From: DATKJY01 sp964540105
Lineage (GTDB): Bacteria; Zixibacteria; MSB-5A5; GN15; FEB-12
Direction of reading: 5' to 3'
NCBI GenBank assembly: GCA_964540105.1
Contig: CAZILL010000002.1
Location: forward strand, 1,230,895-1,294,894
Length of the DNA stretch: 64,000 nucleotides
In this document: piece by piece, positions 1 to 8,692 of the stretch
How positions within the stretch are numbered: position 1 is the stretch's first letter
Layout: each line of letters begins with the position of its first letter
Position numbers and translations under genes: made by a program
Notes under the pieces: generated by a model
What the model was told of the DNA's origin: nothing
What the model saw: only the letters and a program-made list of their open reading frames with translations
Database searches by the model: none

Positions 1-2
1 TC

Positions 3-53
3 GACAATCTCGAGCAGGCCCGTCTCCGCCTGAAGTCTGAAAAGCCGCAGTAA
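3..53 (+). CDS. 3' end of an upstream gene (partial)
   Basis: An open frame enters from the left edge, codes for 16 residues ending in LKSEKPQ, and stops with TAA at 51-53. The residues are charged and helix-like (LEQARLRLK), as at the end of a coiled-coil or TPR-type protein. The fragment is too short to assign. It is read as a gene end because a Shine-Dalgarno-like sequence and a new start follow within 60 bases. Confidence 0.35.
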   Translation, partial: DNLEQARLRLKSEKPQ

Positions 54-112
54 CCGCCGTTGGGGGACGTTTTTTGGTTCGTAAACGGGGGAGGTAAGAG
101 TACCTTCTGAAC

Positions 113-2074
113 ATGTGGAATCGCCCCATCAAAGAGATCAACGCCGAGTTTCCCGCCGAGGACAAGTTCCTTGACGGAATTCGGCGCATCGTAAAGGAAA
201 GCTGTGCGGTGGCCGGTATGGATCGCAAGGATACGTCGGCCGTCCTGCTCGCTATCGAAGAGGGGGCAACCAACATCATTCGTCACGCATATCTCTATGA
301 GCGCGGCTCTTTGCGTCTACGCATCGTGATTTACAAGAAACTCATGGCTATCTCTCTGCTTGACTCGGGCCGTTCGTTCGATCCCCAGGGGTCGGGGCGG
401 ATTGATCTCGAGCGGCTGGTTGAATCAGGCCGACGGGGCGGACTTGGCTTCTATATGATCCAAAAGATTATGGACTCGGTCGAGTATATTTCCGCCGCCG
501 GCCTAAACGAGCTGCGGATGATCAAACGCTTGCAGCGACCGCTCACGTCCACTCCTCCTTTGTTGCGGCGCATGTTTTCGCTACGTGTAAAATTCTCGGT
601 GTGGACAATGCTCATCGTGAGTCTGATTGTGGGCAGCGCCTTCTACTATGTTGATTCCAGGACCAGGCGCGAGGTATACTCTCATCTGGATGAGACCGTT
701 TATGCTCTGACCAGAACAATCGCCGATCAGGCGGCAGGGTATATTATCAACCGCCGGAGTGACGTCGAGTTCGACGAACTGATCGTCAGTTATGTGCGGT
801 CCAATGCGATGCTGAAGCAAATCGTCCTGACTGACAACAGCGGTCTCATCCTGGCTCACTCCGACGACATCAAGAACATCCGTAAATCCTACACCTATCC
901 GGTACCGTCAGGAGTCGGGCCGCAGTTGTATCCGCAGCGATACGGCGTTGGCGGCGAGGTCATGAATTTCTGGACTTTGTCGGTTCAGGTCGGCGAGCAT
1001 TCCGTCGGTCTTGTTCACGTGACCTACACCTCCTCGCATCTGCAATCGCTCTTGTCACAGGGACGCAGAACGGCGCTCCTGGTCACCGCTGCCTTGTTAT
1101 GCATCGGAATACTGGGAGTCTACTTACTTTCTAACTACTTCGTCAGGCCGATCGTGCGCATCACCGACAGAGTCCGCCGCTTCAGCTCGGGAGATCTTGA
1201 GACTGAGCTTCCCCTTGAGGGAGCCGACGAGTTCTTCGAGATCAGTCGAGCTCTCAACGATATGATGACCCGGCTCAGCCGCGATCGCCGGAACGTCATC
1301 GAAAGGGAGAAAATGGCCAAGGAAATCGAAGTGGCAGCGCAGATTCAAAAGACCCTGCTTCCCCGTGATCTCCCGCGCATTCCGGGTCTGGAGATTGATG
1401 CGTTTTATCGCGCTGCGTCAATGGTGGGTGGTGACCTGTATGACGTTTTCGAGACGGGCCCCGATCGTTTTTGCCTGGTCGTGGCCGATGTCTCCGGAAA
1501 AGGGGTACCGGCCTCCCTGGTGATGTCAATGCTAAGGACCGTGATCCAGATATACGCCGCCGACGCCAGCTCAGCTCGAGAGACACTCATCAACGTTAAT
1601 GAATACCTTGTTCGCAACATGCCGGTCGGGATGTTCATCACGGTGCTGATGGCGATTTATGAGAGTCGGGACAGAAAGCTGCATATAGCGTCGGCCGGCC
1701 ATAATGCGCTTCTCTACTACAAAGCCGAATCGCGGGAGATACTCAAATTAAACCCGCCCGGTATGCCCCTCGGCGTGGATGTCACGCTCAATACGAAGTT
1801 CTCCGACGGCCTGGAGGAAGCGATCATCGACATGGATGCCGGAGACTGCTTCATCATGTACACCGACGGGATCACTGAATCAGTTGACCGCGACCGGAAA
1901 CAGTATGGCCTGGATCGGCTGTCCAGTTTTCTTTCGAACATACTCAACGAACGAAATCCACCTACCCCGCAGAGAATCTCCGAATCTCTGATCAAGGAAA
2001 TCGACGACTTCTCTGGATTTACCAAGCAGAATGACGATATTACTTTCATAGTGGCTCGCGCCACACCTCACTGA
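113..2074 (+). CDS. HATPase (RsbW-like) + periplasmic sensor + HAMP + SpoIIE-type PP2C phosphatase
   Basis: A 653-residue partner-switching regulator. Residues about 1-140 form an anti-sigma-kinase-type HATPase domain: E50 and N54 fit the N box, DSGRSFDP at 84-91 is the first glycine box, and GGLGFYMI at 109-116 is the second. TM helices at about 162-180 and 319-341 flank a roughly 140-residue extracytoplasmic sensor. A HAMP segment (about 342-395) leads into a SpoIIE/RsbU PP2C domain (about 400-650) with metal motifs GGDLYD (439-444), DVSGKG (459-464) and a later YTDGITE. In the family, the kinase phosphorylates and the phosphatase dephosphorylates STAS proteins; here both are in one chain. 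The STAS gene starts 57 bases downstream and is the likely partner. A GGGGAGG ribosome site lies about 18 bases before the ATG. Confidence 0.93.
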   Translation: MWNRPIKEINAEFPAEDKFLDGIRRIVKESCAVAGMDRKDTSAVLLAIEEGATNIIRHAYLYERGSLRLRIVIYKKLMAISLLDSGRSFDPQGSGRIDLERLVESGRRGGLGFYMIQKIMDSVEYISAAGLNELRMIKRLQRPLTSTPPLLRRMFSLRVKFSVWTMLIVSLIVGSAFYYVDSRTRREVYSHLDETVYALTRTIADQAAGYIINRRSDVEFDELIVSYVRSNAMLKQIVLTDNSGLILAHSDDIKNIRKSYTYPVPSGVGPQLYPQRYGVGGEVMNFWTLSVQVGEHSVGLVHVTYTSSHLQSLLSQGRRTALLVTAALLCIGILGVYLLSNYFVRPIVRITDRVRRFSSGDLETELPLEGADEFFEISRALNDMMTRLSRDRRNVIEREKMAKEIEVAAQIQKTLLPRDLPRIPGLEIDAFYRAASMVGGDLYDVFETGPDRFCLVVADVSGKGVPASLVMSMLRTVIQIYAADASSARETLINVNEYLVRNMPVGMFITVLMAIYESRDRKLHIASAGHNALLYYKAESREILKLNPPGMPLGVDVTLNTKFSDGLEEAIIDMDAGDCFIMYTDGITESVDRDRKQYGLDRLSSFLSNILNERNPPTPQRISESLIKEIDDFSGFTKQNDDITFIVARATPH

Positions 2075-2131
2075 CCGACGAACATTTTTCTTGCCAGAAT
2101 CGGCTCGAAATAGTTCATTGGCAGTACGGGA

Positions 2132-2554
2132 ATGGTCATACGACCTCTCACGAAAGTTATGGAGTCGATAAATATATCACTATTGGAGACGGGCTCGAAT
2201 AAGAACGTCTCGGAAATCCGCGTCGACGGTGTCATCGATACCCTGACCGCGGGTGAACTTGACGAAGTCATCGAGTCGTTGGTGAAGCGAGGTCGGTATT
2301 GCATTGTAATCGACCTGGCCGGTGTCGACTACATATCCTCCGCAGGCTGGGGGATATTCATCTCCTATATCAAAGCGGCTCGAGCGAATTCGGGGGATAT
2401 CAAGCTTGCCGGGATGATTCCCAATGTCCGCGAGATCTATGAGTTACTTGAGTTCGACAATGTACTGCACGCCTATACCTCTCTGGAGGAGGCCCGCAGC
2501 AGCTTTGACACGCCGCCAGACGTAAAAAAAAAAGCCAAGAACTCACCCGAGTAA
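2132..2554 (+). CDS. STAS-domain anti-anti-sigma factor
   Basis: A 140-residue protein with one STAS domain (about 15-120). The phospho-acceptor region VDYISSAGWG contains the conserved serine pair, so it should be the substrate of a RsbW-type kinase and a SpoIIE-type phosphatase, both supplied by the gene just upstream. ATG 2159 (at MESINIS) is an alternative start; neither start has a strong ribosome site. The last residues read from a run of ten A (2524-2533) and then stop. The next frame stays open for 96 more codons and looks like protein, so the annotated C terminus may be the product of a frame break (see the next entry). Confidence 0.88.
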   Translation: MVIRPLTKVMESINISLLETGSNKNVSEIRVDGVIDTLTAGELDEVIESLVKRGRYCIVIDLAGVDYISSAGWGIFISYIKAARANSGDIKLAGMIPNVREIYELLEFDNVLHAYTSLEEARSSFDTPPDVKKKAKNSPE

Positions 2555-2823
2555 CAGTTGTTGACGAACTTCTGACCCCGGTTCAATCTCGCGGCTCCTT
2601 CTCAGAGCATCGTTCGGATATCATCGAAGAGAGCGCTCCGCAGCAGAGAGTTCTGCAGGCGGTTCGTCACGATCCCTTCGCGACCATATCAGAGCTGCGA
2701 AGAGAGATTAATCGACGCGCAGGCTCGACCATGCTGAGCTGGTGGGCGATTTTTGGGGTTCTCAGGAAACGAGGTCTCCTGCGCAAGCGGTCTCGTTTCA
2801 GATATGCCCGGGGGAATCGTTAA
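2533..2823 (+). CDS. Winged-helix-like C-terminal extension of the STAS gene, out of frame after poly-A
   Basis: From the A10 run the -1 frame is open to TAA at 2821-2823 and encodes 96 residues. The C-terminal half reads like a small winged-helix or homeodomain-like DNA-binding unit: FATISELRREINRR, then WWAIFGVLRKRGLL, then a basic tail ending RFRYARGNR. This frame has no ATG, GTG or TTG before the domain; its first ATG falls inside it. It therefore lacks a start of its own and is best explained as the second half of the STAS protein, giving a fused product of about 230 residues after a -1 slip or one extra A. Alternatives are an assembly error, transcriptional slippage, or true decay. No family has been confirmed. 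Confidence 0.55.
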   Translation, partial: SQELTRVTVVDELLTPVQSRGSFSEHRSDIIEESAPQQRVLQAVRHDPFATISELRREINRRAGSTMLSWWAIFGVLRKRGLLRKRSRFRYARGNR

Positions 2824-2902
2824 GTTGTTATCTTGAATGTTTTTAGGTTGACACTCCGGCGCGATTTCGTACATTGCGTGTCACGGTGTGGAGACGTCAC
2901 AT

Positions 2903-4555
2903 ATGGGTCAAATGATGCTCAATCAGAGTGCCCTGGCAATCACTCTCGGAGTTCTCGTCGTTATCCTGGCTTATCTACTGATGTCCAGAATCCGATCGGA
3001 CCGGATTCGAGCCCGGACTCTCGGGAACAGTGATCCCATACGATTCCTCAAGTTAATCGAGCCGGACAGTCTTGAAGGTTCCATTCAAGCTGTCGCGGGC
3101 AGAGTATCCGAGTTGCTGAAATCTTCTTATGATTGTGACCGAATCGTGTTCCTCCGTAAGCAACGTGCCTTTTTCGAAATGAACTATTACTATGGCATCC
3201 GCAGATTCAATCGCAGTGATTTTAGGCTGAAGTCCTCACCTGAGTTGATCAATGTCATGCGGCAGGACTTTGCTCCGAGAGCGGTCGATGTCTTGGTCGG
3301 TCAGTTGTCGGACCTCGCACTCACGCGTCTGAGGGAGCAGGACCTCTCGCTGTTCTTTCCCGTATTCTGGGGTGAGAACTTGTATGGGATCTACTTTGTC
3401 AGGAGCGAGCGCCTGATGACGATACCGTCACTGACCACTCAGGTGGGAGTCATGGCACGGTTGCTCTCTGTTGCATATCACAATCGCTGGCACGAAGCGC
3501 GGTACGAGAAGCTCTCGCGACGAACTCAGGAAAACCGGAGCAGCGCGAATGGCGAGAACTCCGGGTTCTCCGGGCACTCGGTTCTGAAGTTGGTGAGGCA
3601 TCGCGAATTGGAGACGCTGGTCCCCAAGTTGATGGAGGCGGTCCAAAGTGAGCTGGGAGCGACGAGACTCGTCTATCTCTACCAGGGAGTAGACCGATCG
3701 TTGCCGACCCTGTCGATTCGAAGCGGCATCGCGAACAACATCGACATTGACGTGCCGATGCCACTCAAGGAATTGACGCGGTTACTCGGCAATACTGGCC
3801 TTACGGATATAGAGCAGGTCAGGGGTGAGCGACAGGAGATTTCAGCGTGGGCTTCACGGCTCGAGGCGGCGGGGCTGCGGTTTGTGACCTCTTTTCCGGT
3901 GTCAGCGAGTCGTCCGGGCGTTCTTGTGTTCAGTTCAGATAGGCCAGACCAAGAACTCAGGAGTGGTCTGGAGCAATTCCGCTCGTCTATGAGAGAACTA
4001 TACAGCAACGCGGAACTGTTTGGGCAGATGGAAGAGCTGTCCTATACTGATAGTCTTACCGGCCTTTTCAATCAGCGGTACTTCCACAAGCGGCTAACCG
4101 AAGAGATCGACCGTGCCCGACGCTACGGACGCTCGCTGGCGCTCATCATGTTTGATCTGGATCAACTCAAGGCGATCAATGATCGTCTTGGTCATCAAGC
4201 CGGTGATGCGATGCTGAAGCAAATGGGGGAGACTCTGAGAAGTTCGGTTCGCGCGATCGACGTGATTGCGCGCTATGGGGGCGATGAGTTCTGCATCATC
4301 ATGCCGGAGGCTGACAGCGGGACTTGTTCGCGATTCATGCAGCGCTTCCATTCCAAGATTTCGTCGAGCCGCTATGCTCTTCCGGGGATCGACGAGCGGC
4401 TGAATTGCACTATCTCACTCGGTGGAGCGGTCTTCCCGGAACACGCCGCCAGCCCGGAAAAACTGATCTTTGCGGCCGATATGGCCATGCTTAACGCAAA
4501 GGAAACAGGTCGCGATACCTACGTGCTATACGACTCCCTGCTCCAGACGCAGTGA
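2903..4555 (+). CDS. Membrane-anchored diguanylate cyclase (GGDEF)
   Basis: A 550-residue protein predicted to make cyclic-di-GMP from two GTP. One N-terminal TM helix (about 9-29) is followed by about 350 residues that look like one or two GAF-type sensor domains, then a GGDEF domain from SYTDSLTGLFNQRYF onward. The active-site loop RYGGDEF is intact (GGDEF at about 459-463). RAID sits five residues before it, matching the RxxD inhibitory site, so product feedback is expected. ATG 2903 is preferred over an in-frame GTG at 2888 because GGAG at 2890-2893 lies about nine bases before the ATG. It follows the STAS signalling genes but no direct link is visible. Confidence 0.92.
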   Translation: MGQMMLNQSALAITLGVLVVILAYLLMSRIRSDRIRARTLGNSDPIRFLKLIEPDSLEGSIQAVAGRVSELLKSSYDCDRIVFLRKQRAFFEMNYYYGIRRFNRSDFRLKSSPELINVMRQDFAPRAVDVLVGQLSDLALTRLREQDLSLFFPVFWGENLYGIYFVRSERLMTIPSLTTQVGVMARLLSVAYHNRWHEARYEKLSRRTQENRSSANGENSGFSGHSVLKLVRHRELETLVPKLMEAVQSELGATRLVYLYQGVDRSLPTLSIRSGIANNIDIDVPMPLKELTRLLGNTGLTDIEQVRGERQEISAWASRLEAAGLRFVTSFPVSASRPGVLVFSSDRPDQELRSGLEQFRSSMRELYSNAELFGQMEELSYTDSLTGLFNQRYFHKRLTEEIDRARRYGRSLALIMFDLDQLKAINDRLGHQAGDAMLKQMGETLRSSVRAIDVIARYGGDEFCIIMPEADSGTCSRFMQRFHSKISSSRYALPGIDERLNCTISLGGAVFPEHAASPEKLIFAADMAMLNAKETGRDTYVLYDSLLQTQ

Positions 4556-4588
4556 ATTCCCATCCTCTGATCCTGCACAGTTTTAATC

Positions 4589-4617
4589 TTTACAGCCGGT
4601 GAGCGCCGGGGTATATT
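4589..4617 (+). promoter_or_regulatory. Candidate sigma-70-type promoter of the exopolysaccharide genes
   Basis: TTTACA (4589-4594), a 17-base spacer and TATATT (4612-4617) lie 66 bases before the Wza-like gene, in the only sizeable gap upstream of it. The match is good, but promoter rules in this phylum are not established. Confidence 0.5.
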
Positions 4618-4682
4618 CGTGCCTCAAAGAAACAATGAAATCTGCCGATTTAATGGAATGAGATTCCGGAGAACATAGGGAC

Positions 4683-5684
4683 ATGAAAGCCAAGTCAGAC
4701 GTTTTGAGGTTTCTGTTTGTCGCGTGCCTCTTCTTTCTGTTGAGTGACGCGCTGGTAGCTGCCGACTACAAGATTGGCACCGACGACGTCTTGGAGGTGA
4801 CTTTCTGGCAGGATGCCAGGCTGAACAAGTCGGTCCGAGTTGATGCTGATGGAACCATTACGCTCGACCTCATCGGCCGTATTGAGGCCGCCGGCCTGAG
4901 CGCCGATGAACTCCAACGAGACATCATTCGTCAGATCACGCGATTGAACACGAGTGTCTCACAGGCGGTCGTGCGGGTGACGGGTTTCAATCATAACTAT
5001 GTTTTTATGAGTGGACTGCTTCGCTCACCCGGCAAGAAATCTTTCGAGGTAATTCCTGACTTATGGACCCTGATCAACGAAGCCGGTGGGATTCTGGAGG
5101 GAGGGGACCTGACTCGGGTGACCATTATTCGGGGGGGAGATCAGGCGGGCAAGGTGGAGTTGGTCAATGTCAGCGCGGCAATTGCCTCGGGACAGGTCGA
5201 CAAATTACCCAAGGTTGATCGTGAGGATACGATCGACATCCCCCGCATTCCCGGAGGATTCTCCGGGGCGGACCTCTCGCGCAGTGTCGAGCTGAAGAAT
5301 ATCATCTATGTGGTAGGCGCGGTCAATCGACCAGGGCCGATACAGTTTCAAGATAACGTCGACATCCTCGACGCCCTGGCGCTGGCCGGCGGAGATCGAC
5401 CCGATGCCGATCTGAGAAAGGTGAGAGTTATCTCAAAGGATGGGTATTTCGGTCAGTCGTTTCAGTATGATCTCGAGAAGTACGCTGCAACCGGTCGCCC
5501 GGCGCGTTATGTTCTTCGCAAGGAGGATACATTCATAGTTCCTGCGAAGAAGACCCCCTTCTTTGGGTTACGCCTTGACATCGCGACCATCACCGCACTG
5601 GCAGGAACGGCGACTACTGTCATTCTGCTTCTCGATCGTTTGAACCAAGACCAGAATACAACTGCAACAGTCTTGCAGCGATGA
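4683..5684 (+). CDS. Polysaccharide export protein (Wza-like, SLBB domains)
   Basis: A 333-residue secreted or outer-membrane protein with a signal peptide (hydrophobic 8-24, likely cleavage after ALVAA). The mature start YKIGTDDVLEVTFW is the poly-export domain (about 27-105). Two SLBB-like regions follow, FMSGLLRSPGKKSFEV and IYVVGAVNRPGPIQF, each typical of the beta-grasp folds lining the Wza periplasmic ring. The C terminus has a hydrophobic segment (about 302-322), consistent with an outer-membrane helix. It heads a run with a TPR protein, a BY-kinase and a polysaccharide deacetylase, which points to exopolysaccharide secretion. No lipobox cysteine is present, unlike E. coli Wza. Confidence 0.9.
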   Translation: MKAKSDVLRFLFVACLFFLLSDALVAADYKIGTDDVLEVTFWQDARLNKSVRVDADGTITLDLIGRIEAAGLSADELQRDIIRQITRLNTSVSQAVVRVTGFNHNYVFMSGLLRSPGKKSFEVIPDLWTLINEAGGILEGGDLTRVTIIRGGDQAGKVELVNVSAAIASGQVDKLPKVDREDTIDIPRIPGGFSGADLSRSVELKNIIYVVGAVNRPGPIQFQDNVDILDALALAGGDRPDADLRKVRVISKDGYFGQSFQYDLEKYAATGRPARYVLRKEDTFIVPAKKTPFFGLRLDIATITALAGTATTVILLLDRLNQDQNTTATVLQR

Positions 5685-5735
5685 TTGGGATCGCAATAAT
5701 GCAATCCCGGGTTTCGACAATCACAGGTAACGGCA

Positions 5736-6857
5736 ATGGAAACATATCGAGTCAGCAGTAAGCTGCGGGAAAACAACAAGGAATACCTGATTCAGACCGC
5801 GAACGACGCCAATCTCGGCCTCGTGGCAACGACCATCTATGTCGACGGGATTCCCACGGAGAGCGCAAGTTGTCCGCACCCTGAGGATATCAAGCCCCAG
5901 GAAGTCATGTCGCTGGTCAACCTCACTCACGGAGAGAAAAAGAAAGAGATCGAGAATCTCCTTCAGTCGTATCACAAGGCGCTTCAAGGTGGGCGACCGG
6001 AGGCGATGTTCCATCTCGGCACCGCGTTCTTGTATAAGGGGTTCTATCACGAAGCGCGCGATCTGTTCCTGGCCGCGACTACAGTCGATAGTGAATACCA
6101 CCAAGCCTATAACCAACTCTGTGTTGCTGAGCAAGTTCTGGGAAGCATCGGATCGGCTATCGAATCAGGGAAGAGAGCGGTGGCGCTTCGGCCCCGGTAC
6201 GCAGATTATCGAAACGCCTTGGGAGAAGCCTATCTGTCTGACGATGCTCCTCGCAAGGCGCAGACGGAATTCGAGGAAGCGATCAACATCAACCTCTATT
6301 ACGGCGACGCCTATTTCAATCTCGGGCTGGCTCGACTGCTTCTCGTTCAGAAACAGGACCGGGCTGAACAGATGACTGGGGAATTAGCGGGCATCTCTGA
6401 TTGTCTGTACAAAGCGTCGCTGATTACGCCCGGCTACAAGAGCCCGGCATTCGAAGAAGCGATGAAAGCCCTCAAAGAGAGGGAACTTGAGGGCGCCCTA
6501 AGGGCATTGAAAGCAATTCGCGAAGACAAGAAGGAGAGGCACCGTCAGGAGTTCGCAGGGTTCTATATGAAGCTGATCTTGTTTCCGCAGCTTACATCAG
6601 AAGAAGCGGTTCAGGATCGGATCAGATTTCTCACAGCAGAGATCGCAAAGAACCCAAGTTACGTGGACCTGCAAGCGGAGTTGGGGCGCTGCTACCTCGA
6701 GATGGGGCGTATGTTCTGGCATCGCGGGGTTGTGCAATATCAGAAGACGGCGGGGCTAACGCCCTCGCTGGCCGACATCAAGAATGCTCTCGATACGGCG
6801 GAACGCGTGCATGAAACGATTGTTTCAGCAGTGACCAGGATTTCTGAGAAAGGATAA
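5736..6857 (+). CDS. TPR-repeat protein in exopolysaccharide operon
   Basis: A 373-residue soluble protein with no signal peptide. Residues about 1-60 (starting YRVSSKLREN) form a non-repeat N-terminal domain. Tandem TPR units follow from about 85, for example AMFHLGTAFLYKGFYHEA, DYRNALGEAYLSDDAPRKA and DAYFNLGLARLLL, and again near the C terminus (VDLQAELGRCYLEMG). TPRs bind proteins, so it may scaffold the polysaccharide export machine or act on the kinase encoded 8 bases downstream. It occupies the place where a Wzc/GumC-type chain-length protein usually sits. The exact function is unknown. Confidence 0.85.
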   Translation: METYRVSSKLRENNKEYLIQTANDANLGLVATTIYVDGIPTESASCPHPEDIKPQEVMSLVNLTHGEKKKEIENLLQSYHKALQGGRPEAMFHLGTAFLYKGFYHEARDLFLAATTVDSEYHQAYNQLCVAEQVLGSIGSAIESGKRAVALRPRYADYRNALGEAYLSDDAPRKAQTEFEEAININLYYGDAYFNLGLARLLLVQKQDRAEQMTGELAGISDCLYKASLITPGYKSPAFEEAMKALKERELEGALRALKAIREDKKERHRQEFAGFYMKLILFPQLTSEEAVQDRIRFLTAEIAKNPSYVDLQAELGRCYLEMGRMFWHRGVVQYQKTAGLTPSLADIKNALDTAERVHETIVSAVTRISEKG

Positions 6858-6865
6858 CATCTCAC

Positions 6866-7684
6866 ATGCCGTCGCAGCCAATATCGGTAGCTGACTTCTT
6901 CAACCTCGAGAGTTCTTTGGCGACCGAATTCCGTCGCATTCTCAATAGCATCCAGCAGACTGCGAAGGAACGTGAGGTGAAGACTCTGCTCGTCACGTCC
7001 GCCACGCTTTCCGAGGGGAAATCGACGGTCTGCTCGTTCTTGGCCATGACGGCGGCCAAGAAAGGGGTCAAGACGCTGCTGATCGACGCCGATTTGCGTC
7101 GTCCCAGCCTGCACCGAGTGTTTGCCACAACACGTGATCAGGGCGTTTCGGAGATTCTCTCCGACGGGATCCCGGGAAAGAAGATGATCAAGAAGACGAG
7201 CCTCGACAAACTCGACCTCATAACTGCCGGCAAAGTGGCGGCGCATCCTGCGGAAGTGTTTGATGCGCGGATTCTCGGTCAAGTCCTCGCGGAAATGAAG
7301 TTCTATTACGATCTGGTCATTGTCGACGGAGCGCCGATACTGCCGGTGTCGGATCCGATGCTCCTTGCTCCTGAGGTGGACGGCATTGTCATTGTCATCA
7401 AAGCGGGTTCAACGCAGCGTGATGTTGTGAGTCGAGCAAGGGACATTCTGGGTGCGTCGACCAACAAGATTCTCGGAGTTGTGTTGAACAACGTGGACGC
7501 CAGCTTGCCCACGCATTATGATTCCACTTATCAGGAATACAACTACTCCCAGAAAGGGACTGGCTCGAAGAAAAGTACTCCGCAAGGGTCACCGAGAGGC
7601 GAGTCCCCCACTGGGAACAGTAAGAGTACGGGGACCGGGGATACGAAGAAGGAACCGAGTTCGGGGAATACGGTACCTCGTTAA
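6866..7684 (+). CDS. BY-type tyrosine kinase / CpsD-CapB-like ATPase
   Basis: A 272-residue cytoplasmic P-loop protein. It has the BY-kinase signatures: Walker A SATLSEGKST (45-54), Walker A' LLIDADLRRP (71-80) and Walker B VIVDGAP (151-157). A tyrosine cluster (Y218, Y222, Y225, Y227) is the likely autophosphorylation site. After it comes a low-complexity tail of about 45 residues rich in Gly, Ser, Thr and Lys, which is unusual. Family members pair with a membrane chain-length protein to control polymer length; none is encoded next to it, so the partner is either elsewhere or is the preceding TPR protein. Start ATG 6866. Confidence 0.88.
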   Translation: MPSQPISVADFFNLESSLATEFRRILNSIQQTAKEREVKTLLVTSATLSEGKSTVCSFLAMTAAKKGVKTLLIDADLRRPSLHRVFATTRDQGVSEILSDGIPGKKMIKKTSLDKLDLITAGKVAAHPAEVFDARILGQVLAEMKFYYDLVIVDGAPILPVSDPMLLAPEVDGIVIVIKAGSTQRDVVSRARDILGASTNKILGVVLNNVDASLPTHYDSTYQEYNYSQKGTGSKKSTPQGSPRGESPTGNSKSTGTGDTKKEPSSGNTVPR

Positions 7685-7705
7685 GCGTGACCTCAAGGTG
7701 TTACC

Positions 7706-8569
7706 GTGTTCAACATCCTTTCCGTCGATCTCGAAGAATGGTTTGTCGTGGAGGCTCTCGCCGGGCGTTACGACTACGAGCAGTGGCCGTCGCTGGCTTC
7801 AACTGTTGTCAAGAACAGCCACCGTCTTCTGAATCTCTTCCAGCGCTGTGATGTGCGGGCAACGTGGTTTGTCCTTGGATACGTGGCGGAGTCATTTCCA
7901 TCGCTGATACGAGAAATAGCCGACGCCGGCCATGAAGTTGCGTGCCATAGCCACCGCCATACCAAGGTTGATCGGCTCACCGAAGAGAGCTTTCGCAATG
8001 ATACCCTCCAGGCGATGCTGGCGATCGAGAAGGCTATCGGATCGAAACCCCAGGGCTATCGCGCACCAAGCTGGTCCATTTCTCGTCGTACAGCGTGGGC
8101 TTACCGAGTCCTCGCGGAACTGGGATTTCTCTATGACAGTTCAATTTTTCCAATCAAGCATGATATCTATGGCGCTCCGGATAGTCCGCGAGAGTTGTTC
8201 AAGATGACCTTCGATTCAGGCCTTTCGCTGTGGGAGATGCCATGCACGACGTATCGACTCCTGGGGCACAACCTCCCCTTAGCAGGAGGCGGATATCTGC
8301 GCCATTCTCCGTACTGGTATTCCCGGACGATGATTCGCAAGCTCAACGAGAGAGGGGAGCCGGCGATGGTTTATGTCCACCCGTGGGAGCTCGACCCCGA
8401 TCCTCCGCGGATCGAAGGACTAAGTGCGCTGCAGCGGTTCAGAACGTATTCCTCGACGGCCGTTCTGGAGAGGAAATTGGAGCGGCTCCTGGCGGATTTT
8501 CAATTCACGACAGTTCTGGAACACGTGCTGGCGCATCCGCGTAAGAAGATAGGATTCGAGAGAACCTGA
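7706..8569 (+). CDS. Polysaccharide deacetylase, XrtA-system (DUF3473) type
   Basis: A 287-residue NodB-fold deacetylase, predicted to remove N-acetyl groups from a polysaccharide. It opens with FNILSVDLEEWF, the hallmark of the deacetylases tied to XrtA/PEP-CTERM exopolysaccharide loci. Metal and catalytic motifs follow: D8, HSHRH at 81-85, and YRAPSWSIS. The C-terminal DUF3473-like part contains VYVHPWELDP. No signal peptide is visible. Start is GTG 7706 with AAGGTG just upstream, 21 bases after the kinase gene. No exosortase or PEP-CTERM protein was found in the window. Confidence 0.9.
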   Translation: MFNILSVDLEEWFVVEALAGRYDYEQWPSLASTVVKNSHRLLNLFQRCDVRATWFVLGYVAESFPSLIREIADAGHEVACHSHRHTKVDRLTEESFRNDTLQAMLAIEKAIGSKPQGYRAPSWSISRRTAWAYRVLAELGFLYDSSIFPIKHDIYGAPDSPRELFKMTFDSGLSLWEMPCTTYRLLGHNLPLAGGGYLRHSPYWYSRTMIRKLNERGEPAMVYVHPWELDPDPPRIEGLSALQRFRTYSSTAVLERKLERLLADFQFTTVLEHVLAHPRKKIGFERT

Positions 8570-8692
8570 AGAGCGGTCTGATGGTGAGTTTAAGGGGATC
8601 AGAGGGGCAGACGTGGAATAAATGCTTGACGGCAACGCACTCGGGGTAAGACCTTAGGCCCTTGAGTGAACTTGTTTGAGCGAGGTGTCTTT

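Noticed and set aside
5839..6375. Second + frame of 178 codons inside the TPR gene
   Set aside because: The overlapping frame has the TPR repeats; this one has none and no ribosome site.
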